This document shows, piece by piece, positions 11,381 through 25,345 of a stretch of DNA of 64,000 nt. The DNA lies in NCBI GenBank assembly GCA_036172665.1, contig CM069871.1, positions 682,001 to 746,000 on the forward strand. Direction: 5' to 3'. The notes under the pieces are model-generated. The model was given only the letters and a program-made list of their open reading frames with translations. It ran no database searches and was not told where the DNA came from. Source of the stretch: Prosopocoilus inquinatus (Eukaryota > Arthropoda > Insecta > Coleoptera > Lucanidae). The first letter of the stretch is position 1, and the number at the start of each line of letters is the position of its first letter. The position numbers and the translations under genes are program-made.

Positions 11381-13309
11381 GAGGCTCGATGGCAGATTGG
11401 AAAAAACAGTGCTATCAACGATAGAAATTGATTTGAAAAATAAATTGACGGAAATTTCGTATTTCTAAAGGCGAGGCGTAAAGAGGCGGAACATTTCAAG
11501 GCTTCCTGATTCGTTCATAAAACTGCACTTATAATACTGCTAATAAATGTAATAATCAGGAAAAAAGTAGGCGAATACAAAAAATCCGATCAAAAGAAAA
11601 CTGAGTAATTTTCGCGGAATTAAAATCACGTAGGCTATATACAGGTAAGGTGACGTTTGAAATTTGAAAATTCACGTTAATAAAATTATGATGGCGAACA
11701 AGTTTCCTTGTGTTACGGCTCGGAACGGTTCGCATTCTGCAAATTCCGACTGCTTGAAGTCCATTGTTTCGAATCGTATGTGTGACGAAGACTCGTCTCG
11801 TCGGAATTTTGCGTTTTTTTTAATTTAAATAATTCATAAAATTTGGTTTTCAAAGTGTTATAAATAAACCGCGCTTACTTGTTTTGAGTATCATATTTAA
11901 AAAAATAAATAAGATATTGATTTTAATTTCAAAAAAAATTAAATTTGAAAGTTAAAAAAAAAACAAGGCTAAAGTCTTTAGATCTATCAAAGTACAATTT
12001 GCGGTACTTTGATAGATCTAGGGACTATAAACAAGGCAATGAAAAAGCGCCATCTGTTGACCAAAAACAATCTTAATTTTTAATTGTAACTATGGCAGCA
12101 TCGCATCAACTGGGTCGCGTTCAGAAATTGTGTGGCGGGAACATTTTGGGCGTTTAAAATGGGAAGCAAAAAACGCAAAATCGTTTACACGAGGGAGATA
12201 GAATATTACCCAGAGCCCGCTCTTTTTTATTCCTGAACGGATCTCTGTTCTTTCGAATGTCAATTGTTTTCTTTTAAACCGTTTTTTAATAGCATTATCT
12301 TTTATCGCCTTCCAAATTTGTTTTTTCCTATTTTCTGAAGCTTGAATGAGAGAGGCAAAGAGGGAGACATTGGCTTATAAAACGTCTATGTCCAACAAAA
12401 TTACAAATTGTTGGACAATCAAGTCTGACAGGAAATAGAAACTATGTGTAAAAAATTTCGATATTCATTTGTTCTTTTTTGCTCTCGAAAAGAAACAAAG
12501 AAAAATTTTGAAATGAAAAAGAAAAAAACAAATGAGGGCATTTATTTATAACATTATTTTTCACAAACTTCCTATCAGAAAGTGGAGATTTTTTTTTTTT
12601 TACAAAAAGGAAAACCAAAACATGATCAAATGCAGACGCAAACAAACGAAACGCAAACAAAAACAAACGATGGTTCAATTCTTAAAAGCTTCGCGCCGGA
12701 AATCGTAGATTTTCCAATTCTCAATTTTTTTTGCTTACAAAAAATAAATAAATTAAATAAAAGTACGAAAAAATGCAAAGAAAATGTTTTTCAAAGATTT
12801 GTTATTTTTTGCTTAAAAAAGAAACAAAAATATAAAGGATTTTTTTTTATTAGAAAAAAACAATCAATAAATAAAAAGAACGAAGAAATGCTAGGAAAAT
12901 GTTTTTCAAAGATTTGTTATTTTTTTGCTTAAAAAAGAAACAAAAATAAAAAGGAATTCAGTGAAAGAGTTGTTGAAACAATTTTGCTTGCAAAAAAAAA
13001 AAACAATTTTTGAAAGATGTATACATATATTTAATAGATTTTCAAGAACTTCGCACGTCGAAAGAATAATACATATATTTATTAGATTTTCAACAACTTC
13101 GCACGTCGAAAGAATTTCTTACAGAAAGAAACAAGGAAAACAACTGGATGCAAAGAAACAAATGAAAGTTCGATTTTCGAAAGCCTCGCGCCGATTTTTC
13201 ATTTGTTATTTTTTGCTAGCAAAAAGAAAAAGACAGACGATGAAATGAAACCTTGGTTTTTTGAAGAGAAAGCGAAGCGAAAAGTAATTGAAAAGGAATT
13301 AAAAAAAAA
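11381..13309. other. AT-rich non-coding stretch with small duplications
   Basis: No gene. Features seen: a stem-loop at 11,974-12,025; one reverse-strand AGATGGCGC near 12,046; a ~118-bp duplication (about 12,779 and 12,895, sharing AATGTTTTTCAAAGATTTG); and two adjacent ~49-bp copies at 13,021-13,114 ending in ACTTCGCACGTCGAAAGAAT. The remainder is A-rich or T-rich low-complexity sequence. Confidence 0.5.
11974..12025. other. 52-nt stem-loop
   Basis: TAGATCTATCAAAGTAC (11,979-11,995) and its exact reverse complement (12,004-12,020) are separated by 8 nt. Five more positions pair on the outside, allowing two G-T pairs. Function unknown; it could be a tiny foldback remnant. Confidence 0.6.
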
Positions 13310-16135
13310 AATAATAACGAAATGAATACAAGGAAACAAAAAAAAATATTTACCCTGGAAGTCCTCGATTTTTTTTTATTTGGATTGAAATTATTTTTGC
13401 TTAAAAAAAAAGCAAGAAGTGAAATACTAAACAAAAATTTTCTGATTTTTAAAAATTTCGCGCCGAAAATGGTCGATTTTTCTTCATTTGTTCTAATTTT
13501 TTTAAGTCAGTTTCAATCCTAGCCGAATAAGAATCGACGATCGTCTTTTGTCTTCGTAGTTCCACATTTTGTCGAAAGTAATTGAAACGGAATTAAAAAT
13601 ACCATAAAATCCATGCAAGGAAACAAAAGAAAATGTTCACCCTGGAAATCGTCGATTTTTTCATTTGTTTTGAAATTGTTTTTTGCTTGCAAAAAAGTAA
13701 GAAGCGAAATACAAAATAATTCTTTTTTTATTTTTAAAAATTTCGCGCCGAAAATGGTCGATTTTTCTTCATTTGTTCTAATTTTTTTAAGTCAGTTTCA
13801 ATCCTAGCCGAATAAGAATCGACGATAGTCTTTTGTCTTCGTAGTTCCAAATTTTGTCGAAAGTAATTGAAACGGAATTAAAAATATAATAAAATCCATG
13901 CAAGGAAACAAAAGAAAATGTTCACCTTGGAAATCGTCGTTTTTTTCATTTGTTTTGAAATTCTTTTTGCTTACAAGAAAGCAAGAAGCGAAATACAAAA
14001 CAATTTTTTTTTATTTTTAAAAATTTGGAGCCGAAAATGGTCGATTTTTCTTCATTTGTTCTAATTTTTTTTAAGTCAGTGTCAAACCTAGCCGAATAAG
14101 AATCGACGATAGTCTTTTGTCTTCGTAGTTCCACATTTTGTCGAAAGTAATTGAAACGGAATTAAAAATGTCATAAAATCCATGCAAGGAAACAAAAGAA
14201 AGTGTTCTCCCTGGAAATCGTCGATTTTTTCATTTGTTTTGAAATTGTTTTTTGCTTGCAAAAAAGCAAGAAGCGAAATACAAAATAATTTTTTTTTTTA
14301 TTTTTAAAAATTTGGCGCCGAAAATGGTCGAGTTTTCTTCATTTGTTCTAATTTTTTTTAATCAGTTTCAAACCTAGCCGAATAAGAATCGACGATCGTC
14401 TTTTGTCTTCGTAATTTCATATTTTGTCGAAAGTAATTGAAACGGCATTAAAAAAAATTAATGAAATGCGTACAAGGAAACAAAAGAAAATGTTCACTCT
14501 GGAAATCGTCGATTTTTTTCATTTGTTTTGATATTCTTTTTGCTTACAAGAAAGCAAGAAGCGAAATACAAAACAATTTTTTTTTTATTTTTAAAAATTT
14601 CGCTCCGAAAATGGTCGATTTATTTTCATTTGTTCTAATTTTTTTAAGTCGGTGTCAAATCTAGCCGAATAAGAATCGACGATCGTCTTTTGTCTTCGTA
14701 ATTTCATATTTTGTCGAAAGTAATTGAAACGGAATTAAAAATATAAAATTCATGCAAGGAAACAAAAGAAAAAGTTCACCCTGGAAATCGTCAATTTTTT
14801 CATTTGTTTTGAAATTCTTTTTGCTTATAAGAAAGAAAGAAGTGAAATACAAAACAATTTTTTTTTTATTTTTAAAAATTTGGCGCCGAAAATGGCCGAG
14901 TTTTCTTCATTTGTTCTAATTTTTTTTAAGTCAGTTTCAATCCCAGCCGAATAAGAATCGACGATAGTCTTTTGTCTTCGTAGTTCCACATTTTGTCGAA
15001 AGTAATTGAAACGGAATTAAAAATATCATAAAATCCATGCAAGGAAACAAAAGAAAGTGTTCTCCCTGGAAATCGTCGATTTTTTTCATTTGTTTTGAAA
15101 TTCTTTTTGCTTACAAGAAAGCAAGAAGCGAAATACAAAACAAAAAATTTTTGATTTTTAAAAATTTCGCGCCGAAAATGGTCGATTTTTCTTCATTTCT
15201 TCTAATTTTGTTTAAGTCAGTTTCAATCCCAGTCGAATAAAAATCGACGATCGTCTTTTGTCGTCGTAATGCCACATTTTGTCGAAAGTAATTGAAACGG
15301 AATTAAAAATATAATAAAATCCATGCAAGGAACAAAAGAAAGTGTTCACCCTGGAAATCGTCGATTTTTTTCATTTGTTTTGAAATTGTTTCTTGCTTAC
15401 AAGAAAGCAAGTAGCGAAATACAAAACAAAAAATTTTTGATTTTTAAAAATTTCGCGCCGAAAATGGTCGATTTACCTTCATTTGTTCTAATTTTTTTAA
15501 GTCAGTGTCAAATCTAGCCGAATAAAAATCGACGATCGTCTTTTGTCTTCGTAGTTCCACATTTTGTCGAAAGTAATTGAAACGGAATTAAAAATATCAT
15601 AAAATCCATGCAAGGAAACAAAAGAAAATGTTCACCCTGGAAATCGTCGATTTTTTCATTTGTTTTGAAATTGTTTTTTGCTTACAAGAAAGGAAAAGTG
15701 AAATACAAAACAAAATTTTTTTAATTTTTAAAAATTTCGCGCCGAAAATGGTCGATTTTTCTTCATTTCTTCTAATTTCGTTTAAGTCAGTTTCAATCCC
15801 AGTCGAATAAAAATCGACGATCGTCTTTTGTCGTCGTAATGCCACATTTCGTCCAAAGTAATTGAAACGGAATTAAAAAAAATGAAATGCATGCGTACAA
15901 AGAAACAAAAGAAACTGTTCACCTTGGAAATCGTCGACTTTTTAATTTGTTTTGAAATTATTTTTTTTTGCTTACAAGGAAACAAGAAGTGAAACAAAAA
16001 ACAAAAATTTTGTGATTTTTAAAAATTTCGCGCCGAAAATGGTCGATTTTTCTTTATTTCTTTTAATTTTTTTTAAGTCAGTTTCAAACCTAACCGAATA
16101 AGAATCAACGATCGTCTTTTGTCTTCGTAATTCGC
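13310..16135 (+). repeat. ~285-bp tandem array, about 10 copies
   Basis: The anchor CATGCAAGGAAACAAAAG and its variants occur near 13327, 13611, 13898, 14181, 14471, 14752, 15036, 15323, 15607 and 15893, a period of 281-290 bp. Each unit holds TCGACGATCGTCTTTTGTC, TTGTCGAAAGTAATTGAAAC, and TTTCGCGCCGAAAATGGTCG. Length variation is mostly in A or T runs. Open frames of 60-80 codons in each unit are shadows of the repeat. Confidence 0.9.
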
Positions 16136-17250
16136 GATATATTGATTGATTTATTGATTACTTTTCTTGACACGTCCCTCTCCACTTATGCGCTTTTGCG
16201 TATGTTCTTTGATTTGTGGCAAATAATTAAATATTAATAATCATCAATAATATTAATAATAATTCCACACTTCGTCGTTTTTTGTTTCAGTTGTCTTTTA
16301 TAGCAACTAATATAATGATTTTTTTTTTTTTAGAAAATTTGCTTTGAGTTGGCGGTAAATATTAACTTCTACTCTAGACCAATGACTCACAAACAATATT
16401 AAATTTAATTTTTAGAAAGACATTTTTTTCTGATTGCTTACTTAAAAAGAAAAAAACTGTAATAACTAGAGTGAGGGCCCCTCGCAGCGTTGCCATGGCA
16501 ACGGATACACTGTACGCTGATCATTGGTCGGGTGGTTCGTAACTGCAGGAAGGCTTCGAAATGTCCTCAGACTAGTAATAACAATTCACTAACCGCACTT
16601 TGCAGTTTATTTATTGTAACGAGTGTTCATTAAAAAAAACGGTCAAGTAGGCTGCAGTAGGCTTTTGTTGTCGGAAACGCATGTCGTGATTAACATCATT
16701 TAAATTTTAACTCTGACAAGTTGATGGTTAACCTAACCAACAAAACTCGAAAGCTACGCCTGCAAATTTTTTATACTTAATATAAATATTCGGTAATAAA
16801 CGTTTATTAGACTGTCTTGAAATGTCTTCTTTGAGTTAAAGTGAGGTTAGAAATGCAAGTGACGCTTCACGCTCGTCGTATGAAGAACACTACGCCAGAC
16901 GTTCAGAATAAATTCATGGCTGTCTAGACCGTTTTTTTAATTGAACACTCGTTAGAACGAGATAGAATTATTTTTCTTTTACAAGAATTTCTGCCTGCTG
17001 AGTGCTATAATCTGGCAACGGATACAATGTACAACGACGCTCACCATAAATGATACCGTTTGACAATTTCGTAGCCTTTACGCCGAGGGTTCTTAAGGGT
17101 GTGATTCGCATGCAGGAGTATCATTTAAATTGAGCGACATAGTACGTTGATCACTGGTCGCGTACTGCGTAACTACAACAACGCTCCGAAATGTCCTCAG
17201 TCTGGTAATAACATTTCAATTGAGCTTACTTCCACTACGGCAATCTATTT
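16136..17250. repeat. non-coding stretch with a diverged duplication
   Basis: The sequence around 16,500-16,600 (CAACGGATACACTGTACG, GCTTCGAAATGTCCTCAG, TAATAACA) is echoed at about 17,030 and 17,150-17,215 (CAACGGATACAATGTAC, CTCCGAAATGTCCTCAG, TAATAACA). A MITE-like element sits between them. No coding frame of note. Confidence 0.45.
16618..16953. mobile_element. 336-bp MITE-like element with ~26-bp terminal inverted repeats
   Basis: The left end AACGAGTGTTCATTAAAAAA (16,618 on, to GGTC at 16,644) is inverted at the right end (GACCGTTTTTTTAATTGAAC then ACTCGTT, 16,927-16,953), with one small indel. No transposase. I see no clear target-site duplication. Confidence 0.6.
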
Positions 17251-18688
17251 ATTTATATATATTTTTTTAATGTAAACCTGTAAATGTGCAATTCCCAGGA
17301 ATGTGATGATGACAAATTACATTACATGATCACAATCTTGTCAGATCGCAATTAGTAAATCCTGTCCTCTGTCATTAACATGCAGAAGGCGAACTGATCT
17401 TGAGCGGCTCGCTCTTTTTCTTTCGGGGCGCCGCTAATTACGGAACACGTTTCTCTCATACACGTATTTTTCTCTTGTTGTTTCCGAACGCACCTTTTAT
17501 TTATAAATAATTAATATCATCTAACGCAGCGCTTAAGAAAACTCGGCGCGATAAAACGAGTTTATCACTGTGGGAGAGGCAGGCCCAACTAGTTACCGGA
17601 GATAACGCGAATACTTTCTCGTGCACTTGAATTTATTTGAATTTCATTTTCATTTTTTTTTTTTTTTAATCACACGGTATTTTTTCCTTATTCAGTATTG
17701 TGCATTAATCATTTTCATGATGATTAAGCCGCCTCTCCCTTCACTTTGTTTATGAATGGGTGGCCGGGTGGCACACAGGGGGACGGGACAGCTGCTACCG
17801 TGGAATATCGCACGCATACATACGGGGTGGTTTTGGGGGCACGTGTCACTCGGGGAACACCTGGCGCAAAGCGACGCTTGCAACCACGGATTTCCATAGC
17901 TGGCAAATTACTTTCGGCGATTTTGCGTGGATGTTAAATAAGATTTGAACCACAATCCTCTTTAGATGTGGTTAACACGAGCAAAACAACAAAACAAACA
18001 ATTAAATAAAAGAGGCGAAGTATAGAACATGTCAAATCGATTGTTGAGATATTAATTAATTAAGCATCACGGATCGATCGTAAATACTTCATCCATATAA
18101 GAGAATTATTTTAAGCATGTGCCACCATATATCTACTATAAATTAAATTTATTAAATTTATAATTAGAGCAGGGCCGTGATTTGCAATACCTACACAGTT
18201 GGTCACATTGTCTGAGGCACATTGAGTTGTCAAAATGTGACAGTTCTTCTTGCAGATTAAATCTAACCTCAAGTAAAAAAGTCGTTTTGGTTTGTTCACT
18301 TATACCGACTGCGTGACGCAAAACACGACCTGCTCGCTTAATAAATTTAATCGATACTGTGATTAGTATTTTATGATTTTCAAACGTGTACAATTAGGGG
18401 TACCACCTGTCTCGAATTTATACTTACACTTCAGTAACAGTAACTAGTAACAGATATAACGAACGCCGCCATTAGTACGGCGGTTGGTTATGCTGTGGCT
18501 GAGGTACGTTCCAAGATTCGCGTGCTGTGGCCGAGGTGTGTTTCAAGTAGCGCGTGTTTAGACGTAATCATAATAAAAAAAATAAATAAATAAATAAAAT
18601 CGAGACGTGTTCAAAAGAATTGGGACTTTTTACGTGTTTATTCAAAGAGTCTTTTTTTTTGAGACCTGAGATTTGAGCCCCCGTTGAT
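17251..18688. other. non-coding stretch, nothing recognised
   Basis: Moderately AT-rich. A GC-richer patch at about 17,730-17,930 gives overlapping 60-codon frames on both strands, none with a recognisable product or splice context. Nothing else supportable. Confidence 0.4.
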
Positions 18689-18826
18689 TTAATTTAATAT
18701 TAATTTGATATTAATTTAATTTAATTTAATATTAATTTAATTTAATATTAATTTAATTTAATATTAATTCAATTTAATATTAATTTAATTTAATATTAAT
18801 TTAATTTAATATTAATTTAATTTAAT
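18689..18826. repeat. 16-bp AT-only minisatellite
   Basis: AATATTAATTTAATTT is repeated in tandem with slight variation, followed by non-repetitive AT-rich sequence. Confidence 0.85.
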
Positions 18827-19289
18827 TCTCACATTCTAACTTAAGTTTAAATTTAATCCTGACTTAAATTTAGTAATAATAAGAAATTCAGGGAAATGAA
18901 TGAAGATTAAAATAACGATTGTCGCTGGGGTGGAGGGGAGGGGGAGCGCGGGGCACAGCATCTCTCCTTTTAATGAGTTTCGAGTCAATTGCGTTGGTTT
19001 TCGTCAAACAGTAAATATAAAACAATTAGAAATTATTATTGAACGATTGTTGTATAAAAATCGTCTTTTGTTTGAAGTCGTAGGAAAAAAAAATTAAAAA
19101 AGAAGGAAAGAGCCATCAACGCCTTCGCATTTTAAATATAAAACAACCGACGATCGAGCTGTTTGAATATGACAGAAGAACAACAGGAGGGTTTTAGAAA
19201 AAAAAAAATCGGCGATCATCTTTTGTTTTAATTCGCGCAAAAAAAAAGAAAAAAAATGAAACTGAACGATCACAATATTATTATCTAAC
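18827..19289. other. non-coding stretch with AACAAAAG/CGATC motifs
   Basis: Starts with a short G-rich patch (about 18,925-18,960), then A-rich DNA in which CGTCTTTTGTTT and its relatives appear near 19,063 and 19,211. No gene. Confidence 0.4.
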
Positions 19290-20200
19290 ATTGAAAACAA
19301 AATTGAAACAAAAGGCGATCACGCGACGACTAGAATCGACGATTAGAATCAGTTTAATCTGTTAATTTAAAAAAAAAAGAAAAATCGATCAGTGGTCCAG
19401 ATCGTCTTTTGTTTAATTTTAAAAACTGAGAAAATTGAGTGATTTTTATAAGAAAAAAAGAGAATGAAACAAAAGGCGATCACACGACGATTGGGGTCAG
19501 TTTCTTTTCTAATTAAAAAAAGAAAAGAAAAATTGATCAGTCTTTTGTTTAATTTTAAAAACTGCGAAAAATGAGTGATTTTTTTAAGAAAAAAAAAAAA
19601 AAAAACGATAATGAAACAAAAAGCACAACAAAAACACAACGATTAGAGTCAATTTTTTTTCTAATTAGAAAAAGAGAAAAATTGCTCAATTAAAAATTAA
19701 ATTCAATTAAAATTAAAAACTGAAAAAAATGAGTGATTTTTATAAGAAAAAAAGAGAATGAAAGAAAAGGCGATCACACGACGATTAGAGTCAGTTTCTT
19801 TTTCTAATTAAAAAAAAATGAAAAATTGCTCAATTAAAAATTACATTTAATTAAAATTAAAAACTGAAAAAAATGATTGTTTTTTTTTTATAAGAAAAAA
19901 AGAGCATGAAACAAAAGGCGATCAAACGACGATTGGAGTTAGTTTCTTTTTCCAATTAAAAAAAAGAAAAATTGTTCAATTAAAAATTTAATTTAATTAA
20001 AATTAAAAACTGAAAAAAAATTATTATTTTTTTTTTTTATAAGAACAAAAGAGCATGAAACAAAAGGCGATCAAACGACGATTAGAGTTAATTTTTTTTC
20101 CAATTAAAAAAAAGAAAAATTGTTCAATTAAAAATTAAATTTAATTAGAATTAAAAACTGGAAAAAAATGAGTATTTTTTTAAGAAAAAAAGATAATTTT
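19290..20200 (-). repeat. ~148-165-bp degenerate tandem array, about 6 copies
   Basis: The phrase AACAAAAGGCGATCACACGA followed by CGATTAGAGTCA recurs near 19310, 19476, 19625, 19769, 19917 and 20065. Units also contain AATTAAAAACTGAAAAAAATG. The same motif on either strand continues irregularly to about 21,130 (for example 20,456, 20,700 and 20,890). Confidence 0.75.
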
Positions 20201-22320
20201 TTGCATCGGCAAAGATAAAAACGCGTCAGATTTTAAATCGGAAAACAAACGACGATCGGAATACGTAAATTATTTTTGAACAAAATTCGAAGAAAGGGTC
20301 GTGACGATTGCCTTTTGTTTAACAAATTGGATGCGTGCAACGTTTGAAAATTTATCGAAAACAAGAAACGCAAAAGACAAAGACAAGAAAAAAATTAATA
20401 AAAAAATATTTTCCCGTTACGAAATTAAACTAAACGCATTGGATTTTGAATTAGAGAACAAAAGACGATCACAGACCAATTAAATTAATCGCAGGAAAAA
20501 AAATGCAAATCAGAAAAAAGATCCTGATCGCATTTTGTTATGCAAATCAGAAAAGAAAAACCAATCCCGATCGCATTTTGTTGAGTAAATTCGATTAAAA
20601 TAAAATAAAAACAGTTTTTGTACGAAATGCGAAGAACAACGTGGAACAAAAGACGGCCGAGATTCTTCGTGGTCAGTTCGTTCAATAAAAGCAAGTCTTG
20701 ATCGATCGTCTTTTGTTTAAATTTGAGAAACAAAAGGAAACATTAAACAAAACTTCTTTTTAAAAAAAAAAAAAAAAAACGAAGAAGGGCATAAAACGCC
20801 TTGTTTGAAGGAAACAGGAACAAAAGACGGTGGAACCTTTCACATCGAATTAAGCAAAGGAAAAATTATGGAAAGGAACAAATGACACCACCGATCGTCT
20901 TTTGTTTAAATTCAAAATAAAAACTGAGGAGTTGTATTTTTATTTTTTTTTTAATCGAAACAATTAAATACACTTCGAACTTTATATCATCGGGAAACAA
21001 GAAACGATCGAAACCGCCTTGACGACTTTTTTTTTTTTTTATTAAATTAAGAAAAGAAAACGACGTCGAACTTTTTTCAGATGGGATACCTAACAAAAGA
21101 CAATCGAAGTTTCATCAGTGATCCAAATCAAGAAAACAGAAAATTGTTTTTTTTTTTTTGTAATCAAGAGAGAAAATAAAGCGAAGGAGAAGAGAATAGA
21201 ATAGCAAGAAACCAAAAAAAAAAATACAAATTTTATTGAAAACACCTCGCACGTTTTAATGAACAGCACGTATTTAATATAATAAAATACATTAATTTAC
21301 ATACACGTTCATATACGAAGCACGTGAACCCACCTTTCTCATATTTGCATATACGTACATACCTTCGCAATAAAATTCGAATTCAAAATAGTATAAACCA
21401 ATGAGAGAAAGTATTTATTAAGTATGAATACTGATCGATAGTCATACGAATATGTATGCGATTCTTAAAGGTCGCCGCGATATAAACTTCCCTGTGGGAA
21501 ATTTTAATAACTTAATAAATCACATGTGTAGGTACGTTTGGGGTGCGAAGAATAAAAGGGTGCGTTTTCGATGGGGGTCGAAAGGTGAGCGAGGGTAGTA
21601 CCCTACTCTTAATAGTGATTTTACCGTTACGCCAGCTGCATCATCACCTTGAAGACACAGAAATCAAAGGCGCCCCCCCGGCAGCTTCTTTTTCATCAAA
21701 CCGATTCACCATTTTCATAATAGTACGTACGTACAGACATGTACAGGGTGTGCGTTAAAAACTGAATTTAGCTACGTACTGTGTGCACTTTGTTCGGCTT
21801 GACGAAATTGAAGGTTGCACGATGCAACTTGTGTAAATAACTATTTTATTGTTTACTTTGTGAAAACGTGACGAATTCCTGAGGTGGGTGTGGACAAATA
21901 AATTGATATTGAAATGAGTGACTCACAATCAGTGTGTTTGTAAATCAATCAAAACACACACACGCCGATAACCGGGCGACACACGGCAGTGTCTCGTCGT
22001 TAGACTTTCGTTCTCGACATCGTTCGTCTCATTATCTGTCTTGTGGATTTAATGGAATTGCGTAATTCTTTATTACGAAGAGAAGTATAGGTATCTTGAA
22101 CTAATGAACGTGCACGATCCTGTGGGAAAATTCCTCGGCCGGTGATTAAATTTTAAAAAAGATATCTGTTTCGTTAATTGATGAATGATCAACAAATTAA
22201 TTAATCAAAAATGAACATGATCTCGTTTCTATTTATTATCAACAAAACGTGTTCATGTTCATGCCAGCATTAAATTGAACTTAAAAAGTCGAATTTACAT
22301 GGCCGCCACTGATCCCAATC
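20201..22320. other. non-coding stretch
   Basis: 20,201-21,130 has scattered CGATCGTCTTTTGTTTAAA motifs in both orientations but no regular period. 21,131-22,320 is ordinary AT-rich sequence with a TACAGGGTGTGCG repeat-end-like phrase near 21,741. No gene found. Confidence 0.4.
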
Positions 22321-25300
22321 ATTGTCATTTGATCAAATTGTTAATATATCATGTTCAAGTTCTTGCGATTTTGTGTTAACTCACGATATACTTCACAAAG
22401 AGCATCAATCTGTACCCCAAACTGCAATACGTCATCTTTTAGTTCGATGGTACGCAATATACTCATGCCGAAGGGTTTGTCCGCTCAAAAAATTCGTCGT
22501 AAAACAATTTGGAGAACAAATGAAACTACTGCGGTGCTTAACCCCCATATAAATTACCATTTTGAATCTGTATACACCCCTAGACCTTCGTAATATTGAC
22601 TCTGGCGATGAATACTTTGCGAAACGCATCAATTTGTACCTTAAACAACCAAACATCATCTTTTAGTTCGATGGTATACAATACACTCATGCTCAAGAAT
22701 CTGACCGCTCAGAAACATCATTGTAAATCAATTTCGGAAACAAATAGCATGACTGCGGCGTTTAACCCTCCTTCAAATCACCATTTTGAATCTGTATACA
22801 CCCCAAATTCTTGCGATTTTGTGTTCATTCACGATATACTTCATAAAGAGCATCAATTTGTACCTCAAACTGCAATACATCATCTTTTAGTTCGATGGTA
22901 TACAACATACTCATGCGCAAGGGTTTGTCCGCTCAAAAAATTAGTCGTAAATCAATTTGGAGAACAAATGAAACAACTGCGGTGCTTAACCCCCGTACAA
23001 ATTACCATTTTGGATCTGTATATACCCTTAGAGCTTCGTGATATTGCCTCCGGCGATGAATAATTGACAAAACGCGTTAATTTCTACCTTAAACAACCAA
23101 GCATCATCTTTTAGTTCGATGATATGCAATATACTCATGCTGAAGAATCTGACTGCTCAGAAACATCATTGTAAATCAATTTCGGAAACAAATAGCATGG
23201 CTGCGGCGTTTAACCCTCGTTCAAATCACCATTTTGAATCTGTGTATACCCCCCAATTCTTGCGATTTTGTGTTCATTCACGATATACTTCACAAAAAAG
23301 CATCAATCTGTAGCTCAAACTGCAATACATCATCTTTTAGTTCGATGGTATACAACATACTCATGCGCAAGGGTTTGTCCGCTCAAAAAATTAGTCGTAA
23401 ATCAATTTGGAGAACAAATGAAACCACTGCGGTGCTTAGCCCCCCCATATAAATTACCATTTCGGATCTGTATATACCCCAAACCTTCGTGCAATGGCCT
23501 CCGGCGATGAATACTTAACAAAACGCGTCAATTTGTACCTTAAACAACCATGTATCATCTTTTAGTTCGATGGTATGCAATATACTCATGCTCAAGAATC
23601 TGACCGCTCAGAAAAATCATTGTAAATCAATTTCGGAAACAAATAGCATGGCTGCGGCGTTTAACCCTCCTACAAATAACCATTTTGAATCTGTATATAC
23701 CCCCCAATTCTTGCGATTTTGTGCTCATTCATGATATACTTCACAAAGAGCATCAATCTGTACCTCAAACTGCAATACATCATCTTTTAGTTCGATGGTA
23801 TACAACATACTCATGCGCACGGGTTTGTCCGCTCAAAAAATTAGTCGTAAATCAATTTGGAGAACAAATGAAACCACTGCGGTGCTTAGCCCCCCATATA
23901 AATTACCATTTCGGATCTGTATATACCCCAAACCTTCGTGCAATGGCCTCCGGCGATGAATACTTAACAAAACGCGTCAATTTGTACCTTAAACAACCAT
24001 GTATCATCTTTTAGTTCGATGGTATGCAATATACTCATGCTCAAGAATCAGACCGCTCAGAAAAATCATTGTAAATCAATTTCGGAAACAAATAGCATGA
24101 CTGTGGCGTTTAACCCTAGTTCAAATCACCATTTTGAATCTGTATATACCTCCCAATTCTTGCGATTTTGTGTTCATTCACGATATACTTCACAAAAAGC
24201 ATCAATCTGTACCTCAAACTGCAATACATCATCTTTTAGTTCGATGGTATACAATATACTCATGCCCAAGGGTTTGTCCGCTCAAAAAATTCGTCATAAA
24301 TCAATTGGGAGAACAAATGAAACCACTCCGGTGCTTAACCCCCATACAAATTACCATTTTGAATCTGTATATACCCCTAGACCTTGGTGATATTGCCTCT
24401 GACGATGAATACTTTACAAAACGCGTCGATTTGTACCTTAAACAACCAAACATCATCTTTTAGTTCGATGGTATGCAATATACTTATGCTCAAGAATATG
24501 ACCGCTCAGAAAAATCATTGTAAATCAATTTCGGAAACAAATAGCATGGCTGCGGCGTTTAACCCTCCTACAAATAACCATTTTGAATCTGTATATACCC
24601 CCCCAATTCTTGCGATTTTGTGTTCATTCACGATATACTTCACAAAAAGCATCAATCTGTACCTCAAACTGCAATACATCATCTTTTAGTTCGATGGTAT
24701 ACAATATACCCATGCCTAAGGGTTTGTCCGCTCAAAAAATTCGTCATAAATCAATTGGGAGAACAAATGAAACCACTCCGGTGCTTAACCCCCATACAAA
24801 TTACCATTTTGAATCTGTATATACCCCTAGACCTTGGTGATATTGCCTCTGACGATGAATACTTTACAAAACGCGTCAATTTGTACCTTAAACAACCAAG
24901 TATCATCTTTTAGTTCGATGGTACCCAATACACTCATGCTCAAGAATCTGACCGCTCAGAAACATCATTGTAAATCAATTTCGGAAACAAATAGCATGGC
25001 TGCGGCGTTTAACCCTCGTTCAAATCACCATTTTGAATCTGTATATACCTCCCAATTCTTGCGATTTTGTGTTCATTCACGATATACTTCACAAAAAGCA
25101 TCAATCTGTACCTCAAACTGCAATACATCATCATTTAGTTCGATGGTATACAATATACTCATGCGCAAGGGTTTGTCCGCTCAAAAAATTCATCATAAAA
25201 CAATTTGGAGAACAAATGAAACAACTGCGGTGCCTAATCCCCATACGAATTGCGATTTTGTATCTGTGTATACCCCAAATCCTTGCGATTTGGTCTTCAT

Positions 25301-25345
25301 TGACGATATACTTTGCAAAAAGCATCAATTTCTACCTTAAACAAA
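22320..25345 (+). repeat. higher-order satellite: two alternating ~224-bp monomers (dimer ~449 bp)
   Basis: The anchor CATCTTTTAGTTCGATGG occurs about every 224-226 bp (22433, 22657, 22881, 23105, 23331 and on to about 25,128). Monomers alternate strictly. Type A has CGATATACTTCACAAA and AAGGGTTTGTCCGCTC. Type B has GGCGATGAATACTTTAC and AAGAATCTGACCGCTCAG. About six A-B dimers are present, so the older monomer diverged first and the dimer was then amplified. The long open frames here (up to 168 codons) repeat with the array; I do not regard them as genes. Confidence 0.92.

Noticed and set aside
17692..17948. Four overlapping 60-codon frames on both strands
   Set aside because: Typical of a locally GC-richer, stop-poor patch; no homology recognised.
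22320..25345. Repeated frames up to 168 codons in the higher-order satellite
   Set aside because: Frames overlap in several registers and shift at indels between units, so there is no consistent protein.
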